From: Massilia sp. Se16.2.3
GTDB lineage: Bacteria > Pseudomonadota > Gammaproteobacteria > Burkholderiales > Burkholderiaceae_D
Reading direction: 5' to 3'
Length of the DNA: 64,000 bases
Assembly (NCBI RefSeq): GCF_014171595.1
Contig: NZ_CP050451.1
Location: forward strand, 2,232,001-2,296,000
Part shown: one piece after another, positions 44,168 through 52,827 of the stretch
Layout of the letters: each line of letters opens with the position of its first letter
Numbering within the stretch: the first letter of the stretch is position 1
Notes under the pieces: generated by a model
Told to the model about the DNA's origin: nothing
Seen by the model: only the letters and a program-made list of their open reading frames with translations
Database searches by the model: none
Program-made: the position numbers and the translations under genes

Positions 44168-47100
44168 TCAGAACTTGTAGCGGGCGCCCAGCATGTAACG
44201 AGGACCGGTCTGGGTAATCGACAGCACCTGGTTCCTGGTGCGGCCGTGGATCCGGATGCTCTCGTCGGTCACGTTGATCGCCTCGAACTGCACGCTCAGG
44301 CGGCTGTCGAAGTTGTAGCCGATGCTGATGTCCAGCTGCCCGTATGGCTCGACATACTGCGGGTTCGGCCCCGTGTCGTCCCGGGTACCGGCCAGGAACT
44401 CGTCGCGCCAGTTGTAGGCCGCGCGCACGGCCCACTTGTCGTTCTCGAAGATACCGACCAGGTTGGCGGAGTCGGACAGGCCCGTCATCGCGAACTGCTC
44501 CTGCCCGCTGGTGCTGGCATTGTCGAATTTCAGGTCCGAACGCACCAGGGTGTAGTTCGCCGACACGCCGAAGCCGCTGTTGCCGAACATGTGCTGGACG
44601 TTGAATTCCCAGCCATTGAGCTTGGCGCGCTTCTCGTTCGAATAGGTCGTGATGTCGAAGTTGGCGATCGGGTCGGTCGGCAGGCTGCTGATGGTGCCCT
44701 TTGGATTGCCGTTGTCGTCATTGACGAAATTGCCGGCGGCGTCCCTTTCGCGCACGACGCCCGGCTGGCCGTTCTTGTTGCGGAAAATGTAGTTGCGAAT
44801 GCAGAGCATCTGCGTCGTGGCGCAACCGCTGGCAATCGCCTCGTTCCAGTAAGCGCCACCGATCGGCGTGCGCACGCCAAACGGCTGGGCTACAAAACTC
44901 GAGCTGCCGGCATAATTCTCCAGGTCCTTGCGGAAGTGGCCGATCGAGACGAAGTTCTGCTTGCCGTAATACCATTCCCACGACAGATCGAGGTTCTTCG
45001 ACTTGACCGGCAGCAGGCCCGGATTGCCCTGCGAACCGACGCCGCCATTCACGCGTGCACCGGCGTCGAGCACCTGGCCACCGGCGATCTGGTCGTAGCG
45101 TGGCCGGCCGATGGTCTGGCCGTAGGAGGCGCGCAGCTTCATGTCCCTGCGCACGTCGAGGTCCGCATCGAAGGTCGGCAGCAGGTAGTCGTACTTGCCG
45201 GTGAGGGTGGTGAACTGGTTGCCGGAGAAATTCACGGCCAGTTCGTTTTCCGAGTTCCAGGTCATGCCCGTCGGGGTCTGCACCTTCGCGCTGGAGGTGA
45301 CATCGGTCTTCTCGTAGCGCACGCCGATGCCGGTATGCAGCGGCATCGCAGTGTCCCAGTCGGTGTTGAACTGCAGGTACAGGCTCTTCGATTTTTCCGT
45401 GGAGCGCTGGTCGGTATCGTAGGTGGTCTTCGGCAGGTACAGTTCCGGCTGGCCCGACGCGCGCGCTGCGATGTCGCGTACCTGTTCGAAATCGAAGGTA
45501 TAGAAGGTATTGAACAGGTTCGGGTTGTCGCTGCCGGCCAGCTTGCTGAAGTACTGGCGCACCGATTCCTGGTGCCAGACGCTGCTCGGGTAATCGGCCG
45601 CGCTGGTGGCGCCGGTCCAGGTCTCACGCTGCTGGTTCGAGAAGGCCGAGCGGTTGTCCGCCTTGGTCAGGGCCAGGCCGAAATTCAGTTCGGACGCCGC
45701 GAACAGCTTCTGGCTGCCCTTCAACTGGGCCTGCTCGATGTCGCCGCGCATGTAGCCGTTCTGGAAGGTCGAGCCGGTGACCTGCTGGCGTGCACGGTTG
45801 AAGTCGGCGTCCTCAATGCTCAGCACCGGGAAGTCGTTCCTGAAGTCGCCAGTGGTATTGCCGCGCGAGAAGCTGGCCGTGCCCAGCGTGTTGGACGAGC
45901 CGTAGGGGCTGTCCGGCGTCGACTCGGCGCTCGACTTGTGGGCATCGAATTCCACGCGCAGGTCGCTGTTCGGTTTCCACACGGCGTTAAAGCCGAGCGA
46001 CTTGTTCCGGGTACGGGTAGCGAAGTCGGCGCCGCCCATCGCGATGTCCCTGGACGAGGGGATGGGCACGCCATTCGCATCGGTCTTCGGGAATACCTCG
46101 GTGTAGATCATTGGCTCGGCGATGCCGCCCACCGGATTGCCCCAGGTGCTGGTCGATTCGCCGAAGTTGAACCAGGCCGACAGGTCCTGGCGGCGGGTCT
46201 GGATCTTGTTTTCGGAATAGGTGTAGTCGAGCGTGGTCGTGAGCGCCTTGCTCGGCGCGTATTGCAGGGTCAGCTGGCCGTTCGCGCGCTGGCGCTGCAC
46301 GCCGCTCATCGCGTAGTTCAGGTTCTGCGGCACTTCGTACAGGGTGGCGCCCGTCGGACGGTTGACGATGTCGCCGCCCGAAGGCTCGTTCGGCTGCGGG
46401 ATGCGGCCCCAGCTGTTCGTGTCGTCGCCACGGAACGGACCACGCCAGCCGCTCACCGACGCCCTGTTGTAGCCCAGGTTGCGCTCCTGGTAGCTGCCGC
46501 TAATCGCCACGCCAAAGGTGCCGTCGGCCATGGTGGTGCTGTAGATGCCCGCCACTTCCGGGGTCACCTTGTTGCCGCGCTTGACGTCTTCCGGCAGGTT
46601 CGTGGACGACTCGTCGTAGACGCCCTTGATGCCGATGCTGGCCTGCTTGCCGTTGCGCTCGAGCGGACGCGCGGTCATCACGTTGAGCGTCGCGCCGATG
46701 CCGCCGGTCGGGGTGTCGGCACGGGCCGACTTGTAGACCTGGATCTGCGAGATGCCTTCGGAGGCGATGTTGGCGAAGTCGAAGGCACGGCCGTTGCGGT
46801 CGCCCAGGTTCGAAGTCGGCATCTGGCGGCCGTTGAGCAGCACCATGTTGAAGTCGGGGCCGACGCCGCGCACGGTGACCTTCGAGCCTTCGCCGATCTC
46901 GCGGTCGATCGACACGCCGGAAATGCGCTGCAGCGATTCGGCCAAGTTGGTATCCGGGAACTTGCCGATGTCTTCGGCGACGATGCCGTCGACAAAACCC
47001 TGGGCATTGCGCTTCATGTTCAGCGACGAGGCCATACTCTGGCGGATGCCCTTGACGACGACGGTCGCCGGCGTAGCGGAGGCCGCCGATGCGGCGGAAG

Positions 47101-47285
47101 CGTCATCGACGACGGCCGAATTGGTGCTGGCGCCCGGGGCCGCGGCCGCTGGTGGAGGTGCTGTCGGCGGGCGTCGTCGTCGCCTGCGTGGCCGCTTCCT
47201 GCGCATGGCCTGGTGCCATGAATGCCGCGCAGGCGGCAGCCACGGCCAGGCTGATCATTTTCTGCTTTGCCAAAGGGTAGTGCAT
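44168..47285 (-). CDS. Large TonB-dependent receptor of glycan type (one frameshift near 47140)
   Basis: The start is the ATG at 47285 with AGGAGAAGAC upstream: a Sec signal peptide (MISLAVAAACAAFMAPGHAQ) then EAATQATTTPADSTSTS. The frame must shift near 47140 to reach the long frame (PGASTNSAVVDDASAASAAS...), about 1035 residues in all. The plug domain has VVVKGIRQSMASSLNMKRNAQGFVDGI, ISGVSIDREIGEGSKVTVRGVGPDF and NVMTARP; the barrel ends GPRYMLGARYKF. This subclass (TonB receptor of the oar/PTHR40980 type) takes up oligosaccharides. Divergent from GH16 with a LacI-type operator in its promoter; it likely imports the GH16 products. Confidence 0.92.
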
Positions 47286-47501
47286 GTCTTCTCCTCGTTC
47301 TTATAGATTTGGTCGGCAGCCCCTCCAATCCCGGGTAGTGTCTCACCCATTGGCAGCGCTGCCGCAATACGCAATCCGACTCAGTCCATCCACGCTGATC
47401 AAACACGAAAGGCCGATTGCGTCCGATGAGGGGAGCAAACGGCAATTCGTCCAGTTTTACTTTGCCGGGTAGCGCAACCTGCCTGGCATTTTTGGAAACG
47501 A

Positions 47502-47515
47502 TGGAAACGTTTCCA
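47502..47515. promoter_or_regulatory. LacI-type operator of the TonB receptor gene
   Basis: The perfect palindrome TGGAAACGTTTCCA. A further half-site TTGGAAACG lies directly beside it at 47492-47500 in direct orientation. It is 14 bp downstream of the -10 box of the leftward promoter. Confidence 0.85.
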
Positions 47516-47529
47516 TACAATCTGGCTGA

Positions 47530-47558
47530 ATATTAGGGTCAGGAAAATAAATTGTCAA
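47530..47558 (-). promoter_or_regulatory. Sigma-70 promoter of the TonB receptor gene
   Basis: On the minus strand TTGACA (47558-47553), a 17-bp AT-rich spacer and TAATAT (47535-47530). Confidence 0.8.
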
Positions 47559-47623
47559 CGGAATATTGTTAGTGCTGGAAAGTGCGTGCTGGACGCAACA
47601 ATACGGCGCGCCGGCGAACAGCG

Positions 47624-47653
47624 TTGACACCCGAAATCGAAGGGTGCTACATT
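47624..47653 (+). promoter_or_regulatory. Sigma-70 promoter of the GH16 gene
   Basis: TTGACA at 47624-47629, a 17-bp spacer, then CTACAT (or TACATT one base later) at 47647-47653. It is followed 14-15 bp later by the operator at 47668. Confidence 0.7.
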
Positions 47654-47667
47654 CGGCGGCACGATTT

Positions 47668-47681
47668 TGGTAACGTTTCCA
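47668..47681. promoter_or_regulatory. LacI-type operator of the GH16 gene
   Basis: TGGTAACGTTTCCA, identical to the site at 23030 before the ABC operon, and lying 15 bp before the GH16 ATG. Confidence 0.85.
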
Positions 47682-47695
47682 TCTACAGGCGGAGC

Positions 47696-48538
47696 ATGAC
47701 CGGAAAAAGCATGACCAGAAGCATGGCGCGTGCCGCATTGGCAGTCGCCATGTTGTCGGGTGCCGTCATGGCGGGCGCGTTTTCCGCGCCTGCACCAGTT
47801 GCCCCGGCCGCGCCTGCCGACTGGGTCCTGGACTGGCAGGACGAGTTCGACGGCGCTACGCTCGATCGCGCGAAGTGGCGCGTCGACGTCGGGCCCGGCA
47901 CGCCCAGCAACAACGAACAGCAGTACTACACCGACCGCGCCGGCAATCTGCGCCTGGAAGAGGGCATGCTCGTCATCGAGGCGCGCCGCGAGCCCGAACA
48001 CGGCATGGCCTACACCTCGGCGCGCATCAAGACCGCGGGACTGGTGGAACGCACCCACGGCCGCTACGAGGCGCGCATCAGGATTCCGCGCGGGCAGGGC
48101 ATCTGGCCGGCATTCTGGCTGCTCGGCGCCGATATCGGGACGACCGGCTGGCCGCGCTGCGGCGAGATCGACATCATGGAAAACATCGGCAAGGAGCCTG
48201 GCATCGTGCACGGCACCCTGCACGGACCCGGCTACTCGGGCGAGCACGGCTTCGGCGGCCCGTCGGCGCTTTCGATGGGCGCCTATGCCGACGACTTCCA
48301 CGTCTTTGCCGTCGAATGGGAGCCGCACGAAATCCGTTGGTACCGCGACGGCATCCTCTACCACACCGCCACGCCAAAGCTGGTGAAGGGCGAGTGGGTG
48401 TTCGAGCATCCGTTCTTCGTGATCCTGAACCTGGCCGTGGGCGGCTACTGGCCGGGCTATCCGGATGCGACGACACCGCTGCCGCAGCGCATGCTGGTGG
48501 ACTACGTCCGCGTCTATCGCCGGCCGCCGGGCGCGTGA
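47696..48538 (+). CDS. GH16 endo-beta-1,3(4)-glucanase (laminarinase type), secreted
   Basis: 280 residues. Sec signal (MARAALAVAMLSGAVMAGAFSAPA) then a GH16 jelly-roll domain starting DWVLDWQDEFDGATLDRAKW. The catalytic motif GEIDIMENIG is at 156-165 with Glu157 nucleophile, Asp159 and Glu162 acid/base; the one-residue beta-bulge (E-x-D-x-x-E) is typical of laminarinases. Further conserved parts are YTSARIKTAGL, GIWPAFWLLG and VFAVEWEPHEIRWYRDG. The domain fills the whole protein; no carbohydrate-binding module. It depolymerises beta-1,3-glucan or mixed-linkage glucan outside the cell. Divergent from the TonB receptor that probably takes up the products. Confidence 0.93.
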   Translation: MTGKSMTRSMARAALAVAMLSGAVMAGAFSAPAPVAPAAPADWVLDWQDEFDGATLDRAKWRVDVGPGTPSNNEQQYYTDRAGNLRLEEGMLVIEARREPEHGMAYTSARIKTAGLVERTHGRYEARIRIPRGQGIWPAFWLLGADIGTTGWPRCGEIDIMENIGKEPGIVHGTLHGPGYSGEHGFGGPSALSMGAYADDFHVFAVEWEPHEIRWYRDGILYHTATPKLVKGEWVFEHPFFVILNLAVGGYWPGYPDATTPLPQRMLVDYVRVYRRPPGA

Positions 48539-48551
48539 AACGCTCATGGCG

Positions 48552-48728
48552 GCGTTGCATCGTCTCGCCGTACCAGTCATGTAGGGTGGGCACTTGTGCC
48601 CACGCGGACTATTACGGATGAGTAATCGAAACGCCGATCATATCGCCATGGAGCGCTGTCCGCTCATATAAACATCGCCGCAATGCTCGTCGGCCCTATA
48701 CCGCGTGGGCACGGAGTGCCCACCCTAC
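48552..48728. repeat. Nested palindromic (REPIN-like) element, GTAGGGTGGGC family
   Basis: Outer arms GTAGGGTGGGCAC (48581-48593) and its complement (48716-48728), and inner arms GTGCCCACGCGG (48596) and its complement (48701), are all perfect. They are arranged as two hairpin units in opposite orientation, as at 4892-5058. The 22 bp at 48552-48573 repeat 4758-4779 exactly. The rest of the 278-bp gap between GH16 and the peptidase gene holds nothing else visible. Confidence 0.8.
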
Positions 48729-48816
48729 GAAGCGCGATTGCTCGTCGCTGCGCTTGCGAGGCGCATCCGGCGCATGCGGTAAGATGCCCCATCGTCCACC
48801 GCCCGAGAAAACCCCG

Positions 48817-50448
48817 ATGCGCCTTCGTCCCCTTGTCGCGGCCACCTGCGCCGCCCTCAGCCTGTGTTCCGCCGTCCAGGCCCAGCAAGCTCCCGCCGTG
48901 CAGGAAGCGGCCCTGCGCGCCCACCTGTCCTACCTCGCCGACGACCTGCTGGAGGGCCGCGGCACCGGCCAGCGCGGCGGGCTGCTGACGGTGCGCTACC
49001 TCGAGACCCAGGCCGCGGCCATCGGTTTGAAACCCATCCCCGGCGGCGGCTACCGCCAGCCGGTGCGGATCGAGGGCAGCAAGCTGCAAGCAGGCAGCAG
49101 CGTCAGCTTCGACGCCGGCGGCAAGCGCATCGCGCCCGCCATTGGCCAGGGCATCGTGTTCGGCACGGGCAGCGGCAAGACGCAGCTGGCCTTCGACGCG
49201 CCGCTCGTCTTCGTCGGGTACGGCGTCAGCGCGCCGGAGGAAAACTGGGACGACTACAAGGGCCAGGACCTCAAGGGCAAGATCCTCGTCATGATGGTCA
49301 ACGATCCGCAGCCCACAAGCGAAGAGCCGAACCGTTTCGCCGGCAAGGCCTATACCTGGTACGGGCGCTGGCTCTACAAGTATGAAGAAGCGGTACGGCG
49401 CGGCGCCGCCGGTGCGCTGCTGATCCACACCACACCGTCCTCGTCCTACCCGTGGAGCGTGCCGGCCAATGGCTTCGCCCACGAGCGCTTCCACCTGGCC
49501 GGCCCCGGCAACCCGATCGAAGGCTGGCTGCACGAGGACGCCGCGCGCGAATTGTTCGCAGCCGCCGGCTTCGACCTCGACCGCCTGCGTCTTGAGGCCG
49601 AGAAGCGCGACTTCCGTCCGGTCGACCTCAAGACGCGTGCCCACGTCGAGATCAAGTCCGTGATCCGCCAGGTCGAGGACTTCAACGTGGTCGGCATCGT
49701 TCCCGGCCTTGACCCCAAACTGAAAGACCAGGCGGTCGTGTATTCGGCGCACTGGGACCATTTCGGCGTCGACCCGAACAGCGCCGGCAAGGACGGCCAC
49801 GACCACGTATTCAACGGCGCCGTCGACAACGCCACCGGCACTGCCGCGCTCCTGGCAATGGCCGCCGAAGCGGTGAAGAAGCCGACCCGCCGCACCCAGG
49901 TCTTCCTGTGGCCGGCGGCGGAAGAGCAGGGCCTGCTGGGCAGCGCGGCCTATGTCGCCAATCCGGTGGTGCCACTGGCAAAAACCGCGGCCGACCTCAA
50001 CCTCGACAGCCTGAATTTCGTCGGACGCACGCGCGATATCGGCGTGCCTGGCGCGGAGCGCAGCAGCCTGTACGACACGGCCGGCGCGGTGGCGAAGAAA
50101 ATGGGTTTGAAGCTGGCCCCGACCATTCCAGACCTGTCCGGCGCCTACTTCCGCGCCGACCATTTCAATTTCGCGAAGGCCGGCGTGCCCGCCTTTAACG
50201 TCGGCTCGGCCGTGTTTTCGGGCGATGGCCACTTCGAGTTCGAGCACGACCAGGCCCAGGCCAGCGCGAAGATGGTCGGCTTCAAGGGCGACTACCACCA
50301 GGTGACGGACGAGTACCACCCGGAGTGGGACCTGTCGGGCATGGTGCAGCAGGCCCAGTTTACGCTCAACCTCGGCTATGCGGTGGCGAACGCACCCGCC
50401 ATGCCGAGCTGGAAGAAGGGCGATCCGTTCGGGCGCGTCAAGCGTTAA
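48817..50448 (+). CDS. M28-family metallopeptidase with PA domain, secreted
   Basis: The start is the ATG at 48817 (MRLRPLVAATCAALSL), giving a Sec signal cut after VQAQ; an upstream in-frame ATG at 48754 would bury it. 543 residues: an N-terminal part with a protease-associated domain inserted (about 120-290), then M28 zinc aminopeptidase: YSAHWDHFG (Zn His), NGAVDNATGTAALLAMA (bridging Asp), PAAEEQGLLGS (catalytic Glu pair), DLNLDSLNF (Asp), and a C-terminal His in KGDYHQVTDEYH. It cleaves N-terminal residues from peptides in the periplasm or outside. Not obviously part of the glucan pathway. Confidence 0.9.
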   Translation: MRLRPLVAATCAALSLCSAVQAQQAPAVQEAALRAHLSYLADDLLEGRGTGQRGGLLTVRYLETQAAAIGLKPIPGGGYRQPVRIEGSKLQAGSSVSFDAGGKRIAPAIGQGIVFGTGSGKTQLAFDAPLVFVGYGVSAPEENWDDYKGQDLKGKILVMMVNDPQPTSEEPNRFAGKAYTWYGRWLYKYEEAVRRGAAGALLIHTTPSSSYPWSVPANGFAHERFHLAGPGNPIEGWLHEDAARELFAAAGFDLDRLRLEAEKRDFRPVDLKTRAHVEIKSVIRQVEDFNVVGIVPGLDPKLKDQAVVYSAHWDHFGVDPNSAGKDGHDHVFNGAVDNATGTAALLAMAAEAVKKPTRRTQVFLWPAAEEQGLLGSAAYVANPVVPLAKTAADLNLDSLNFVGRTRDIGVPGAERSSLYDTAGAVAKKMGLKLAPTIPDLSGAYFRADHFNFAKAGVPAFNVGSAVFSGDGHFEFEHDQAQASAKMVGFKGDYHQVTDEYHPEWDLSGMVQQAQFTLNLGYAVANAPAMPSWKKGDPFGRVKR

Positions 50449-50529
50449 GAGGGAGTCGGCCCCGCCTGGGCGCCCGCGCGATCGCGGACGCGACATGCCG
50501 CGATCCTGCGTACCGTTGCCCCTCTGCTC

Positions 50530-52389
50530 CTAACTCCGTTGCGGGAACACCTGGCCCTTGCCCGCGCGCTTGGCCTGGTACATGCGCTGGTCGGCCTCGC
50601 GCAGCAGGTCGGCGGCCGTGGCGCGGCTGCCGGGCGTGAAGACGGCCAGGCCGATGCTGGCGCCGACGGTCGCGCTGCCGTCTTCCACCGCCACCGGGCG
50701 CGCCAGGTCGTCGACGATCTTGTGTGCCACCGTGTGGGCGTCGGCCTCGGAATCGGCCAGGCATTCCAGCAGCACCGTGAATTCGTCGCCGGCCAGCCGG
50801 AAGACGCTGTCGGTCTTGCGTAGCGCCGTGCGCAGGCGGGCAGCCGTCTCGCACAGCAGGCGGTCGCCCGCCTCGTGGCCGAAGCTGTCGTTGACGGCCT
50901 TGAAGCCGTCGAGGTCGATGAACAGCAGCGCCAGGCTGCGCCCGCTACGGGTGGCGCGCGATTGCGCCACCGGCAGCGTCTCCTGCAGCGCGCGCCGGTT
51001 CGGCAGGCCGGTGAGCAGGTCGTGGCGGGTTTCGTATTCGCGTGCGGCTTCAAGCTGCTTGCGTTCCGAAATATCGTGCAGGAAGGCGCTGAACATGCGC
51101 TGTCCGCGCACTTCCAGTGCATTGATGCGAACCTCCACCATCAGGCGCGAACCGTCCTTGCGTACCGCCGGCAACTCGAGCCGCTTGCCCAGCACCGTCG
51201 ACGGCTGGCCGGACAGGTTGCGCAGCATGCCGCCCTGGTGGGCGCCAGCCAGCTCCGGCGGAATGATCAGGCGCTCGAGGGGCAGGCCGATCGTCTCGCT
51301 GGCGGCAAAGCCGAAGGTCTGCTCGGCCGCCCGGTTCCAGACCGTGACCCGGCCTTCCTGGTCGAGGCCGATGTAGGCGTCGTTGGCATTCTCGATCACG
51401 CTGCGCAGTTCGGTCTCGCGCTCGCGCAGTTCGGCCGTGCGCTGCGCCACCCGCGCTTCCAGGTCGGCATGCAGCGCCGCCAGGGCCGCTTCCGCTTCCT
51501 TCTGGGCGCCAATCTCCTTGATCACCGCGATGTAGTACTCGATCTGCCCGGCCCCATTGGTCTTCTTGCTCACGTTCAGGTTGATCCAGACGATGCGTCC
51601 GTCCTTGTGGATGTAGCGCTTCTCGAGCTGGTACTGCTCGATTTCGCCGTCGCGCAGCTGCCCCAGCAGACCGATGTCGAGTTCGAGGTCGTCGGGATGG
51701 GTGATGTCCTGGAAAGTCAGGCGCTGCATCTCGTCCGGCGCATAGCCGACGATGCGGCACAGCGCATTGTTCACGCTGAGCCAGCCGCCGGTGGGCGAGA
51801 CGAGGGCGATGCCGATGCTGGCCAGGTCGAAGATCGAGCGAAAGCGCGCTTCGCTGGCGCCCATCAGGTGGCGTCCGACCGCGGCCACGCGTTCGCGGTG
51901 CTGGACCTCCTTTTGCACCACGTCGGCCAGGTCGATCATGATGCACAGCTCGTCGGCGGTCAGCACGCGCGCGTCGCGGTCGATCGCGCACAGGGTACCG
52001 ACCGCCAGCCCGCCGCTGGAGCGGATCGGCACGCCGGCATAGAAACGGATGTGCGGATCGCCCGTCACCAAAGGGTTATCGGCAAAGCGCGCGTCGAGGC
52101 TGGCATCGTGCACGATGAGAGGCTGGTCCTGCAGGATCGCATGGGCACAGAAGGCGTGCTCGCGCGGCGTTTCGCTCACATCCATGCCGACGCGCGACTT
52201 GAACCACTGCCGTTCGGTGTCGACCAGGGTGAACAGCGCAATCGGCACCTTCAGCAGCCGGCTGACCAGGCGCGTGATGCGGTCGAACACTTCCTCGGCG
52301 TCGGTATCGAGCAGGTCGAGCGAGGCGAGCAGGGCACGCCGTTCGTCTTCGTCAGGGGGAAAGCTGGGTGGCATGGGCTCCGTAGGCAC
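50530..52389 (-). CDS. Diguanylate cyclase, GAF-PAS-PAS-GGDEF
   Basis: 619 residues from a GTG at 52389, or 614 from the ATG at 52374, which has GGAG close before it. Order: GAF domain (FDRITRLVSRLLKVPIALFTLVD; FYAGVPIRSSGGLAVGTLCAID), PAS with PAC (FRSIFDLASIGIALVSPTGGWLSVN; YIHKDGRIVWINLN), a coiled-coil linker (ALAALHADLEARVAQRTAELRERE), a second PAS (ENANDAYIGLDQEGRVTVWN) and a GGDEF domain with active site FRLAGDEFTVLLE. The first Gly is Ala (AGDEF), a change tolerated in several active cyclases. There is no EAL domain. It makes c-di-GMP in the cytoplasm. Confidence 0.92.
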   Translation of the reverse strand: MPTEPMPPSFPPDEDERRALLASLDLLDTDAEEVFDRITRLVSRLLKVPIALFTLVDTERQWFKSRVGMDVSETPREHAFCAHAILQDQPLIVHDASLDARFADNPLVTGDPHIRFYAGVPIRSSGGLAVGTLCAIDRDARVLTADELCIMIDLADVVQKEVQHRERVAAVGRHLMGASEARFRSIFDLASIGIALVSPTGGWLSVNNALCRIVGYAPDEMQRLTFQDITHPDDLELDIGLLGQLRDGEIEQYQLEKRYIHKDGRIVWINLNVSKKTNGAGQIEYYIAVIKEIGAQKEAEAALAALHADLEARVAQRTAELRERETELRSVIENANDAYIGLDQEGRVTVWNRAAEQTFGFAASETIGLPLERLIIPPELAGAHQGGMLRNLSGQPSTVLGKRLELPAVRKDGSRLMVEVRINALEVRGQRMFSAFLHDISERKQLEAAREYETRHDLLTGLPNRRALQETLPVAQSRATRSGRSLALLFIDLDGFKAVNDSFGHEAGDRLLCETAARLRTALRKTDSVFRLAGDEFTVLLECLADSEADAHTVAHKIVDDLARPVAVEDGSATVGASIGLAVFTPGSRATAADLLREADQRMYQAKRAGKGQVFPQRS

Positions 52390-52827
52390 AGGTAGTCATC
52401 ATAAGAACCACTGTAGCAGATTGCGAAACGGCGCAAGATTCCAGGCTTGCAACGAGGCGATGCCTTCGCTCCCGGAGCGTTGCGGGGGCGCGATAGACTA
52501 CTGGTTGTGGCGCACTTTTTTCGGTGGAATTAACATTTGTCCATCGAGTTCAGCGGACGGATACCGTAAGCTTCCTTTTCCTTGGGGCAATGTCGGCACC
52601 GCCGCGTGCCCCGCTTTACCTTGGGAGCAAAGCGGCGATCGAGCAAGTGGTCCACACCGGCTCGGGCGGCGACATCGACGCCGGCAGCCTGCCCGGCCTG
52701 GGCACGGTCGGCGGACGCATGCTGATCCTCCTCGACATCGAGCACCTGATGGGCACGCCCGAGATGGGCCTGGCCAATCCGCTGGCGCAAGCCGCCTGAT
52801 GTCCCTTATGACTATCCGAATTCGCAC
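52390..52827. other. Region between the cyclase and the MCP genes, with a cheW remnant
   Basis: About 440 bp between divergent genes. The first 230 bp hold nothing identifiable; the rest contains the cheW remnant listed separately. Confidence 0.5.
52620..52799 (+). pseudogene. cheW: CheW C-terminal remnant
   Basis: The frame ending at 52799 encodes AIEQVVHTGSGGDIDAGSLP, then GLGTVGGRMLILLDIEHLM and the closing GTPEMGL. This matches the last third of the chemotaxis adaptor CheW (the GLG...RMLILLDIEKL strand). The upstream two thirds, including the N-terminal CheW strands, are missing, and the sequence before it is unrelated. It stands directly before an MCP gene, the usual cheW-mcp order, so it looks like a truncated leftover of such a pair. 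Confidence 0.65.

Larger units (their letters stand above)
47286..47695. promoter_or_regulatory. Divergent control region of the TonB receptor and GH16 genes
   Basis: 410 bp without a gene. It holds two LacI-type operators, each downstream of a TTGACA-N17 promoter facing opposite directions, and a long AT-rich core (47520-47580). The leader of the receptor mRNA, about 220 nt, is unusually long. No riboswitch-like fold could be recognised by eye. Confidence 0.75.

Noticed and set aside
44153..47221. Long open frame opposite the TonB receptor (over 1000 codons)
   Set aside because: It mirrors the receptor gene; high GC third positions keep the antisense frame open. The receptor has signal, plug and barrel motifs, while the antisense product has none.
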